DNA of 12,845 bases from an uncultured Pseudomonadota bacterium (GTDB lineage Bacteria; Pseudomonadota; Gammaproteobacteria; Methylococcales; Methylomonadaceae). The notes under the pieces are model-generated. The model had not been told where the DNA came from. It worked only from the letters and a program-made list of their open reading frames with translations, and did no database searches. Shown in pieces: positions 1 through 7,241 of this stretch. The DNA is taken from positions 1-12,845 of the forward strand of contig CAIVBX010000114.1 in assembly GCA_903904275.1 (NCBI GenBank). The letters are read 5' to 3'. Positions within the stretch are counted from its first letter, which is position 1; each line of letters begins with the position of its first letter. The position numbers were made by a program, and so were the translations under genes.

Positions 1-29
1 GTTTTAATCAATCACGACAAAATAGACAC

Positions 30-1727
30 ATGACAAAACACGTTATTTACAACCCAGAAGCGCGGCTTAAATTGATGCACGGTATTGACAGTGTGGCTCG
101 CGCCGCAGTTGTCACGATGGGAAGTGCAGGACCTGCGGTGATGATTCAACATCGCACCGATGGCATTTTTCCAATTTTTACCCGCGATGGCGTAACCGTA
201 GCGCGGTCAATCAATTTTGAAGACCGCATTGCGGATTTAGGCGGAAGAATGTTACGCGATGTGGCAGGTGCGGTTTCACGGCAAGTCGGTGACGGCACAA
301 CTACCGCCATCGTTTTAGCACAAAAATTAGCACAAGAAAGTTTAAAAAGTGTGGCAGCAGGTTTTCATCCGTTGCAATTGAAAAAAGGCTTAGATTTAGC
401 TCTTGCCTTAGTGGAAAAAAAATTATTAGACGATGCAATAAAAGACGTAACGTCTGATTGGATTGAAAAAATATCTGCCGTGGCAACCAAGGACGAAAAA
501 GGGGTTGGAAAATTATTAGCAAAGGCTTTAGAGGAGCTTGGATTAGAAGGACAGCTAACTTTTCAACTCGGCAATGGACGCGAAGATGAATTGGACATTG
601 TGGACGGTGTGCATTATGAACAAGGTTATTTATCGCCCTATTTTGTGACTGATAAAACTCGTGCCGAAGCGATTCTCGACAATCCTTATATTTTGTTATA
701 CGACCGTGATATTAGCGATTTGATGGATTTGATTCCGATTTTAGAAGAAGTAAAAGCCGAAGGACGTTCGTTGTTAATTATCGCCGAAAACGTGATTGAT
801 AAAGCCTTGTCAGGTTTATTGCTTAATCATGTACGCGGCATTTTTAAAGTGGTTGCCGTGAAAGCCCCAGGTTTTGGCGATAAATGCACCGACCGTTTGA
901 AAGACTTGGCGTTATTAACAGGTGGACAAGCGATTTTAGATGATTATGCAAGTCCAAAATTAGAACACGTCACGCTTGAACAACTAGGACAAGCGCAGCG
1001 CGTTGTGATTACCGAAAGCACGACAACCATTATCGGTGCAATCGGTGCAAAAGGCAATCAAGATTTAGTCAAAGAACGGATTTTGAATTTGCGCGACCAA
1101 GCCGCCGTTATTTTAGCGATCAAACCAGGTACAGGTTCGGCATCAGCTAATAAACATGATTTCAATGAATTAGAAGAACGCATTGCAATGTTGTCTGGAA
1201 AAACAGGCGTTTTCGATGTGGGCGGTATTACCGATTTTGAAATCAAAGAACGCATGGTGCGAATTGAAAATGCGTATATGTCAGCAAAAGCCGCGCTTGA
1301 AGAAGGCATTTTACCAGGCGGTGGCGTAGCATTATTTAATTGCATCAAAATGTTAAACACCGTGATTGCTGAAAATGCCGAGCAACAACAAGGCATTTCG
1401 ATTATGAAACACGCGCTTTCTGCACCGTTGCAAAATTTAACCCGTAACGCAGCCATGAATCCCGAAGCCGTGATTGCCAAAATTCAAATCGCAAATGACG
1501 ACCATTTTACGGTTGATACGCAACGCCGCATTTACGGCAACTTTTTAGAAATCGGTATTATTGACCCCGTAAAAGTGATGCGTTTAGCGTTACGAAATGC
1601 TGTGAGTGTTGTCGGCACAATGATGACTACCGAAGCAATTGTGATGGATGTTCCTGATTTGTCGATGATGGACGGTTATTCACCTGAATGGGCTGCCGCA
1701 ACACGCGAAAATCCGCGTTTACCTTAG
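30..1727 (+). CDS. mmoG: GroEL-like chaperonin MmoG (sMMO-associated)
   Basis: The 565-residue protein aligns along its whole length with GroEL. It has GDGTTT (87-92), TRDG (51-54), the apical YLSPYF (200-205), VKAPGFGD (277-284), PGGGVAL (429-435) and a GIIDP segment (509-513). It is longer than GroEL (about 548) although it lacks the C-terminal GGM tail; about 11 extra residues lie near 357-375. The GroEL nucleotide loop LGPKGRN is changed to MGSAGPA (30-36), and catalytic Asp398 aligns with Asn414. Apical hydrophobic residues that bind substrate and GroES are kept. The divergence and the sigma-54 activator directly downstream identify it as MmoG, the chaperonin-like protein genetically required for soluble methane monooxygenase in Methylosinus and Methylococcus; that role is inferred here from family and context. 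The ATG at 30 is the first plausible start, with no Shine-Dalgarno visible. It is probably read from an sMMO operon just left of the window. A housekeeping GroEL is unlikely because no groES precedes it. Confidence 0.85.
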   Translation: MTKHVIYNPEARLKLMHGIDSVARAAVVTMGSAGPAVMIQHRTDGIFPIFTRDGVTVARSINFEDRIADLGGRMLRDVAGAVSRQVGDGTTTAIVLAQKLAQESLKSVAAGFHPLQLKKGLDLALALVEKKLLDDAIKDVTSDWIEKISAVATKDEKGVGKLLAKALEELGLEGQLTFQLGNGREDELDIVDGVHYEQGYLSPYFVTDKTRAEAILDNPYILLYDRDISDLMDLIPILEEVKAEGRSLLIIAENVIDKALSGLLLNHVRGIFKVVAVKAPGFGDKCTDRLKDLALLTGGQAILDDYASPKLEHVTLEQLGQAQRVVITESTTTIIGAIGAKGNQDLVKERILNLRDQAAVILAIKPGTGSASANKHDFNELEERIAMLSGKTGVFDVGGITDFEIKERMVRIENAYMSAKAALEEGILPGGGVALFNCIKMLNTVIAENAEQQQGISIMKHALSAPLQNLTRNAAMNPEAVIAKIQIANDDHFTVDTQRRIYGNFLEIGIIDPVKVMRLALRNAVSVVGTMMTTEAIVMDVPDLSMMDGYSPEWAAATRENPRLP

Positions 1728-1750
1728 TTTTTTATAGATTTAGATTTACG

Positions 1751-1783
1751 TTTTTCATGTGCAACCCTGATTTTTCCTGTGCA
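1751..1783. repeat. Imperfect 13-base direct repeat, 20-base period
   Basis: TTTTTCATGTGCA (1751-1763) recurs as TTTTTCCTGTGCA (1771-1783) with 12 of 13 bases identical and an exact 20-base offset. A weaker third copy, ATTTCCCTGTGAA, lies at 1842-1854. The copies sit 24-56 bases after the mmoG stop and well upstream of mmoR. Two helical turns between copies would put them on the same DNA face, as for paired regulator sites, but no known factor is recognised. Confidence 0.6.
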
Positions 1784-1816
1784 TTCGGGAGTCATCACTG
1801 CTTCATCCTAACCTGC

Positions 1817-1843
1817 TCTCTATCAAAATAGAGAACTCTCTAT
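1817..1843. repeat. Triple alternating inverted repeat TCTCTAT/ATAGAGA
   Basis: Three perfect 7-base half-sites alternate in orientation: TCTCTAT (1817-1823), ATAGAGA (1828-1834) and TCTCTAT (1837-1843). The middle one can pair with either neighbour, giving a 7-bp stem with a 4-base loop (left) or a 2-base spacer (right). The two dyad centres are 10 bases apart and the two outer copies 20 bases apart. It could be a cooperative operator upstream of mmoR or an RNA element with two competing hairpins in the mmoG-mmoR transcript. No U-tract follows, so it is not a typical intrinsic terminator. Confidence 0.65.
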
Positions 1844-2011
1844 TTCCCTGTGAAATACGGCAGTGCGACACTATGACGCATTGCCTCTTTTTTTGAATTT
1901 GTTATTGTGTTGCATTCACAGTCGATTCCCTCAAATTTCATTCAAAATCAATCCTTTTTGTTATTTTTGTTCGTAATCGACACCAATTTGACACAAAAAT
2001 AGCACACCAAA

Positions 2012-3790
2012 ATGAATGTAAATTTCAATAATCCAAGCAAAGTGAAAGTCAGTCAGGAAACGTTGTTGCTTCGTCACACAGTTGAATTTGAAGTCGATAG
2101 ACCGATTCAAGCGTGGCAATGGATGAATCAAACACGCTCTGTTCCTGAACATGGTGATTGGGTTCGTCCTGAAGTAAGTGAAGCGTGGCAACGTTGCCTT
2201 GAAGAATATCATTTACCGCTTGGAAATTATGCGAATTGGGATGATTATCCTGTCATTGCAGCTGCAACTGAACACAAAAACTGCACATTAAATATCGAAG
2301 AAATCATTAAACATTTGAGTGAAAATTTTCATACGTTTTTAAAAGAAGCGAATGTAATGCTTGTTTTAACGGCAGCAGATGGGCGGTTGTTGTGCGTAAT
2401 TGGCGAACAAAAATTACCAAGCACATTTTTAAATCAAATGTACACAACAGGCGCAAATTGGGCAGAATCTATTTTAGGAAATAACGGCATCGGTACAACG
2501 GCAATTTTACAAAAACCTATTGCATTTCAAGGTATGGAACATTTTTTGAACGTATTACACCCATTCACAACGGTCGGTTATCCTTTATTTGACGAAAATG
2601 AAAAATTGATTGCCGTTGTTGGATTAGTCAGCGATTATCGAGAACGAATGAGTTCGTTATTTGCTTTTTTGCATTTGATTTGCGTGCTGGTAAATACGAA
2701 TTTCCCACTCGCAAAAAGTGCTATTGCACAAGAACGGGTTTTAGAAAAAATTCAATTTACACCTGCTAAAAAATCTACACCGTTAATCAATGATTCGGCG
2801 ATGTCAAAAGAACTAGACGCGCTGTTACAAAAAGCGGTGAAGTTACAAACTCACAAAATTCCGATTTTAGTTACAGGCGAATCGGGCGTTGGCAAAGACC
2901 ATTTTGTACGATTGCTTAAAAATGCTGGACCTCGAAAAGACGCGCCGTTGATTGCGATAAATTGCGCGTCGATTCCGCGTGATTTGATTGAAAGTGAATT
3001 ATTTGGTTATGAAGCGGGCAGTTTTACGGGTGCAAAATCAGGTGGCAAAGCAGGAAAATTTTTACAAGCGGACAAAGGCATTTTATTTTTAGACGAAATT
3101 GGCGACATGAGTTTTGATTTGCAATCGACTTTGTTGCGGGTGTTGGAATCGTCAGAGTTTACGCCTGTTGGCGGACATAAATCGATTCATGTTGATGTCC
3201 AAATTGTGGCGGCAACGAATGTGAAATTAGTCGAAGCCGTTGAAACAGGGCGTTTTAGGCGTGATTTATATTATCGATTGAACGGCGCACAAATCCATTT
3301 ATCACCGTTACGAAATAGAACTGACAAAAAAACAATTATTCACACCATTTTGCGACGTGAATTAAATGCAATTGCGCCTAATGGTGAAATTGAAATTTCG
3401 CCTGACGTTTTAAGTTTAATTGAAAATCATCCCTGGCCTGGCAACATTCGACAGTTAATTAGCGTGATTCGCGCCACACTTTACACGTCAAATAGTGCCT
3501 TTATTTCAATTCAAGATTTACCGCTCGATTTCATTTCAGAATTGCAACAATTTGAAACAAAAGCAAATTTAATTCATGCCAATTTTTCTGAAATTGAAAC
3601 CGCTGATTCAAGCGAAATGATGAGTTTGACTGAATGGGAACGGTACGCCATAAAAATTGCCTTGAAAAATTGTGAAGGTAATCTTTCATTAGCGGCAAAA
3701 AATTTGGGTATTACACGCACAACGTTATACAAAAAAATGGATAATTTTGATTTAAATAGAGAAGGGGATTGTTGTGTTAATTTTTCATGA
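2012..3790 (+). CDS. mmoR: Sigma-54-dependent activator MmoR
   Basis: This 592-residue enhancer-binding protein has three parts. An N-terminal GAF-type sensor region of the AcoR kind lies at about 85-230, with the GNNGIGT motif at 157-163. The AAA+ domain (about 260-490) has Walker A GESGVGKD (289-296), Walker B GILFLDE (356-362), arginine-finger region RFRRDLYYR (414-422) and PGNIRQL (476-482). A Fis-type helix-turn-helix lies at about 557-577. There is no receiver domain, so it is probably controlled by a small ligand or partner binding the GAF region. The sigma-54 contact loop reads GSFTGA (336-341) instead of GAFTGA. Position directly after mmoG supports MmoR, the activator of sMMO transcription in methanotrophs; domain content alone would equally fit an AcoR-type regulator. 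The ATG at 2012 gives the longest product; no Shine-Dalgarno precedes it and no convincing sigma-70 or sigma-54 promoter was found upstream. A short tail with two cysteines (587-588) follows the HTH. Confidence 0.75.
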   Translation: MNVNFNNPSKVKVSQETLLLRHTVEFEVDRPIQAWQWMNQTRSVPEHGDWVRPEVSEAWQRCLEEYHLPLGNYANWDDYPVIAAATEHKNCTLNIEEIIKHLSENFHTFLKEANVMLVLTAADGRLLCVIGEQKLPSTFLNQMYTTGANWAESILGNNGIGTTAILQKPIAFQGMEHFLNVLHPFTTVGYPLFDENEKLIAVVGLVSDYRERMSSLFAFLHLICVLVNTNFPLAKSAIAQERVLEKIQFTPAKKSTPLINDSAMSKELDALLQKAVKLQTHKIPILVTGESGVGKDHFVRLLKNAGPRKDAPLIAINCASIPRDLIESELFGYEAGSFTGAKSGGKAGKFLQADKGILFLDEIGDMSFDLQSTLLRVLESSEFTPVGGHKSIHVDVQIVAATNVKLVEAVETGRFRRDLYYRLNGAQIHLSPLRNRTDKKTIIHTILRRELNAIAPNGEIEISPDVLSLIENHPWPGNIRQLISVIRATLYTSNSAFISIQDLPLDFISELQQFETKANLIHANFSEIETADSSEMMSLTEWERYAIKIALKNCEGNLSLAAKNLGITRTTLYKKMDNFDLNREGDCCVNFS

Positions 3791-3814
3791 ATAGCATTCT
3801 TTTTCGTCACTATC

Positions 3815-3843
3815 TTGTCACGCATTTGAAATAAACTTAGATT
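3815..3843 (+). promoter_or_regulatory. Candidate sigma-70 promoter for ppk1
   Basis: TTGTCA (3815-3820, 5/6 to consensus) is followed after exactly 17 bases by TAGATT (3838-3843, 4/6). It lies 38 bases before the ppk1 ATG, in the only gap between mmoR and ppk1. It would separate ppk1 expression from the mmo genes. Confidence 0.45.
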
Positions 3844-3881
3844 ATCACTTAACTTTTGACCAAAAATGACAAAATCAGACT

Positions 3882-5972
3882 ATGACGGACATTCTCGACG
3901 ACATTAACCTTAAAAATCCTGAACTTTATATCAATCGTGAAATGAGCTTGTTGGAATTCAATAAACGGGTTTTAGCACAAGCGAAAGATGAAAGCGTTCC
4001 ACTTCTTGAACGCTTAAATTATTTATGTATTTCTTGCTCGAACTTAGATGAGTTTTTTGAAGTACGCGTAGCAAGCGTCATTGAAATGGTCACAATGGAT
4101 CCTAATACGCGAGCCATTGACGGTTTAACACCAAAAGAACAATTAGCGTTAATTTCCATTCAGTCTCGTCTTCTAGTTGAAGATCAATATGCAACATTAA
4201 ATGACATTTTGTTGCCTGAATTAAAAAAAGAAAATATCAATTTTATACGTCGTGCCGAATGGACAGAAGTGCAACGTAAATGGTTAGAAGGTTATTTCAA
4301 CGAAGAAATTTTGCCACTTTTAACACCTGTTGGTTTAGATTCTGCTCATCCATTTCCGCGCATTTTGAATAAAAGTTTGAATTTTATTATTTCGTTGACG
4401 GGAAAAGATGCGTTTGGGCGAAATAGTGGACGAGCGGTTTTACAAGCTCCGCGTTCATTACCTCGCATTATAAAATTACCCAGTGTAGAAACAAACAGTG
4501 GCGTAAATGATTTTGTTTTTTTGTCATCCATTATTCATACGTTTATTGAACAACTTTTTCATGGCATGAATGTCAAAGGTTGTTATCAATTTCGCGTAAC
4601 ACGAAATAGTGATTTTTTTGTCGATGACGATGCCATTGATGATTTATTGCTTGCTGTAGAAGGTGAGTTGGCAATGCGAAATTATGGCAATGAAGTACGT
4701 TTAGAGATTGATGCCTTGTGTCCGGAAGAAACCGTTGCCTTTTTGTTAGCACGTTTTGGTATGACGCGCGAACGCTTATTTTTAGTGAATGGACCAGTCA
4801 ATTTAAGTCGTGTTCAAGAAATTAACGCCTTGATTCTGAATCGCCCAGATTTAAAATTTCAGCCATTTAAACCCGTGATTCCATCGAATTTAATGCGTCC
4901 AAAAGATATTTTTGCTGCAATTCGTAAATCCGATATTTTGTTACATCAGCCATTTGAATCGTTTGCACCTGTGATTGATTTTTTGCGCCAAGCCTCTGTT
5001 GATCCTGATGTGTTAGCAATTAAACAAACGCTTTATCGCACAGGTTCAGATTCGCCGATTGTGAATGCGCTAGTGAAAGCCGCACGAAATGGCAAAGTTG
5101 TCACGGTTGTTATTGAACTACGCGCTCGTTTTGATGAAAAAGCGAATATCGATTTAGCGTCAAAATTACAAGAAGCTGCCGTTCATGTTGTTTATGGTGT
5201 TGTCGGTTACAAAACACACGCCAAAATGTGTTTAGTTTTACGCCGTGAAGGTAAGCAATTACGAAATTATGTGCATTTAGGAACTGGAAATTACCACCCT
5301 AAAACAGCCTGTTTTTATACGGATTATGGTTTATTTTCATGCGATAAAGAATTAGGTGACGATGTACGACGTGTTTTTACGCAATTGACCAGTTTAGGAA
5401 AGGTGACGAAATTAACGAAACTTTTGCAATCGCCTTTCACGTTGCACAGCGGTTTGATGGATAAAATTGAGCGTGAAATTCGTCATGCTAAAAATGGCAA
5501 ACCTGCAAAAATTATTATTCAAGTGAATGCCGTTGTCGAACCTTTAGCCATTCAGGCACTTTATCGTGCTTCGCAAGCGGGTGTAAAAGTGCAAATGATT
5601 GTGCGTGGAATGTGTTGTTTGCGACCTAATATCAAAGGCGTTTCTGAAAATATTGAAGTTCGCGCAATTGTCGGACGGTTTTTAGAACATTCCCGAATTT
5701 ATGCGTTTGAAAATGATGGAAATCAAGAAGTGTATGCGTCAAGTGCAGACTTAATGAATCGAAATATGTTTAAACGTGTCGAGATTTGTTTTCCTATTGA
5801 AAATAAAAAGCTCGCGCAACGAATTTTGCGGAATTTAGATTGGTATTTAAATGACAATTCGCAAGCGTGGATTTTGCAATCTGATGGTTGTTATCATCGT
5901 GCTATTCGTGAAAATAATTCATCAATTATTCAAGCACAATCACTTTTGCTTGCAGATGCTCAAACCATTTGA
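3882..5972 (+). CDS. ppk1: Polyphosphate kinase 1
   Basis: The 696-residue protein has the normal length and all parts of PPK1, the enzyme that reversibly transfers the gamma-phosphate of ATP onto inorganic polyphosphate. The N-terminal domain starts with the typical YINREMSLLEFN (16-27) and NLDEFFEVRV (54-63). The two catalytic-domain histidines are present: His446 in GYKTHAKM (442-449), equivalent to the autophosphorylated His435 of E. coli, and His603 in LEHSR (601-605), equivalent to His592. The conserved HLGTGNYHPKTA (465-476) lies between them. The ATG at 3882 is the natural start, since another ATG at 3866 is out of frame. A candidate sigma-70 promoter lies just upstream. No exopolyphosphatase gene is adjacent; the phosphatase gene follows after 50 bases and may or may not be co-transcribed. 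Confidence 0.97.
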   Translation: MTDILDDINLKNPELYINREMSLLEFNKRVLAQAKDESVPLLERLNYLCISCSNLDEFFEVRVASVIEMVTMDPNTRAIDGLTPKEQLALISIQSRLLVEDQYATLNDILLPELKKENINFIRRAEWTEVQRKWLEGYFNEEILPLLTPVGLDSAHPFPRILNKSLNFIISLTGKDAFGRNSGRAVLQAPRSLPRIIKLPSVETNSGVNDFVFLSSIIHTFIEQLFHGMNVKGCYQFRVTRNSDFFVDDDAIDDLLLAVEGELAMRNYGNEVRLEIDALCPEETVAFLLARFGMTRERLFLVNGPVNLSRVQEINALILNRPDLKFQPFKPVIPSNLMRPKDIFAAIRKSDILLHQPFESFAPVIDFLRQASVDPDVLAIKQTLYRTGSDSPIVNALVKAARNGKVVTVVIELRARFDEKANIDLASKLQEAAVHVVYGVVGYKTHAKMCLVLRREGKQLRNYVHLGTGNYHPKTACFYTDYGLFSCDKELGDDVRRVFTQLTSLGKVTKLTKLLQSPFTLHSGLMDKIEREIRHAKNGKPAKIIIQVNAVVEPLAIQALYRASQAGVKVQMIVRGMCCLRPNIKGVSENIEVRAIVGRFLEHSRIYAFENDGNQEVYASSADLMNRNMFKRVEICFPIENKKLAQRILRNLDWYLNDNSQAWILQSDGCYHRAIRENNSSIIQAQSLLLADAQTI

Positions 5973-6022
5973 AAATTTAGCTATGTTAAAATTTCAACCT
6001 ATCCATTTTATAGTTTAATTTA

Positions 6023-6529
6023 ATGAAAAAAATCAAAGTGTTATTTGTATGTATGGGGAATATCTGTCGTTCTCCCACCGCAGAGGGCGTTTTTACCAAA
6101 TTGATTCATGATAAAAAATTAGCCCGTCATTTTTCAATCGATTCAGCAGGAACACATGCTTATCATATTGGTGATGCGCCTGATTTGCGCTCGCAAAAAG
6201 TCGCATTGGAGCGTGGTGTAAATATCAGCCATTTGCGTGGTCGAAAAGTCGTCGTTGGTGATTTTGAAGATTTTGATTTTATTCTGGCAATGGATCACAA
6301 AAATTACGAAGCGTTAATAAAAGCCTGTCCGCCACATTACAAACATAAAATTCAACTTTTTATGAGTTTTGCATCGCATTTGAAAATTCCCGAAGTACCC
6401 GATCCTTATTACGGCGGAACGCAAGGTTTTGAACAAGTTTTAAACATGGTTGAAGCCGCAAGCGAAGGATTTTTAGAGTATTTACATTACAGTAGAAAAA
6501 TTAGGTTGAAACATTATGACCATCATTAG
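6023..6529 (+). CDS. Low-molecular-weight protein tyrosine phosphatase
   Basis: The 168-residue cytoplasmic enzyme has the family P-loop C-X5-R-S at the N terminus: CMGNICRS, nucleophile Cys10 and Arg16. The general-acid Asp127 sits in VPDPYYGG (125-132). Length is slightly above the usual 150-160, with a basic and histidine-rich end. Family members dephosphorylate tyrosine-phosphorylated proteins, often in control of polysaccharide export, but no tyrosine kinase or capsule gene is nearby, so the substrate is unknown. Arsenate reductases of the same fold are less likely, because the extra ArsC redox cysteines are not evident and no ars genes are near. The last 14 bases overlap the start of the next gene, suggesting translational coupling. 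Confidence 0.9.
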   Translation: MKKIKVLFVCMGNICRSPTAEGVFTKLIHDKKLARHFSIDSAGTHAYHIGDAPDLRSQKVALERGVNISHLRGRKVVVGDFEDFDFILAMDHKNYEALIKACPPHYKHKIQLFMSFASHLKIPEVPDPYYGGTQGFEQVLNMVEAASEGFLEYLHYSRKIRLKHYDHH

Positions 6530-7241
6530 CAATACAATAAATTACACTGACGGCGATACGTTGTTAGAAGGTTTCTTCGCATTTGATGACGAAATCCAGG
6601 GACAACGTCCTGCTGTTTTAGTGAGTCATCCTTGGGCAGGACGCAGCAAATTTACCGAAGAAAAAGCCTGTGAATTAGCAAAATTGGGCTATGTCGGTTT
6701 TGCACTCGATATGTATGGCGCAGGAAAACTAGGCAAAACAGATGACGAATGCAGCGCGTTAATGCGTCCTTTTATTGAAGATCGTGCATTTTTACAACAT
6801 CGAATTTTAACCACGTTAGCAAATGTTCGGTTATTGCCTTGGGTTGATAATAAGAAAATTGCAGCAATTGGCTTTTGTTTTGGTGGAATGTGCGTTTTGG
6901 ATTTAGCGCGTATGGGCGCAGATGTGAAAGGTGTCGTCAGTTTTCACGGTTTATTAAATGCGCCAACGAATTTAGAAAATTCAAAAATTAACGCAAAAGT
7001 TTTGGTTTTACATGGACATGATGATCCTCTCGCACCGCCTGAACATGTTGCTGCATTTCAAAAAGAGATGACGCAAGCAGGTGTAGATTGGCAGCTACAT
7101 TCTTATAGCAATACCGTTCATGCTTTCACTAATCCATTAGCAACTGATTTAGCAGCAGGTTATCAATTTTCTCCAACTGCTAATCACCGCGCATTTCAGG
7201 CAATGGAAAATTTTTTAGCCGAAATTTTTATTTCTGAATAA
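6516..7241 (+). CDS. Dienelactone hydrolase family protein
   Basis: This 241-residue alpha/beta hydrolase shows the dienelactone-hydrolase triad. The nucleophile Cys121 lies in the elbow GFCFGG (119-124), the acid is Asp170 in HGHDDPLAP (167-174... about), and the base is His202 in VHAFTN (201-206). The LVSHPWAGR strand (35-43) is also typical. There is no signal peptide, so it is cytoplasmic. True dienelactone hydrolases act in chlorocatechol breakdown, but no aromatic-degradation genes are nearby; like many members of this family it is probably a general carboxyl-ester or lactone hydrolase of unknown substrate. The ATG at 6516 lies inside the end of the phosphatase gene (14-base overlap). 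Its 3' end overlaps the converging spermidine-synthase-like gene by 14 bases. Confidence 0.88.
   Translation: MTIISNTINYTDGDTLLEGFFAFDDEIQGQRPAVLVSHPWAGRSKFTEEKACELAKLGYVGFALDMYGAGKLGKTDDECSALMRPFIEDRAFLQHRILTTLANVRLLPWVDNKKIAAIGFCFGGMCVLDLARMGADVKGVVSFHGLLNAPTNLENSKINAKVLVLHGHDDPLAPPEHVAAFQKEMTQAGVDWQLHSYSNTVHAFTNPLATDLAAGYQFSPTANHRAFQAMENFLAEIFISE

Noticed and set aside
1058..1480. 140-codon open frame on the minus strand inside mmoG
   Set aside because: It is opposite a clearly conserved chaperonin frame and its product shows no recognisable domain; the other antisense frames in the window are rejected for the same reason.
1728..2011. Sigma-54 (-24/-12) or CRP site upstream of mmoR
   Set aside because: TTGC words occur at 1881 and 1910, but neither has GG at the right distance upstream. 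The TGTG-N7-CACA palindrome near 1907-1921 has the wrong spacing for a CRP site.
3815..3832. Pho box before ppk1 (TTGTCAC, 4 bases, TTGAAAT)
   Set aside because: Half-sites match the consensus at only about 5 and 4 of 7 positions; the same bases are better explained as a -35 element.
5986..6014. Promoter TTAAAA-N17-TATAGT before the tyrosine phosphatase gene
   Set aside because: The -35 match is weak and the site would leave only a few leader bases before the ATG; AT-rich sequence makes such matches likely by chance.
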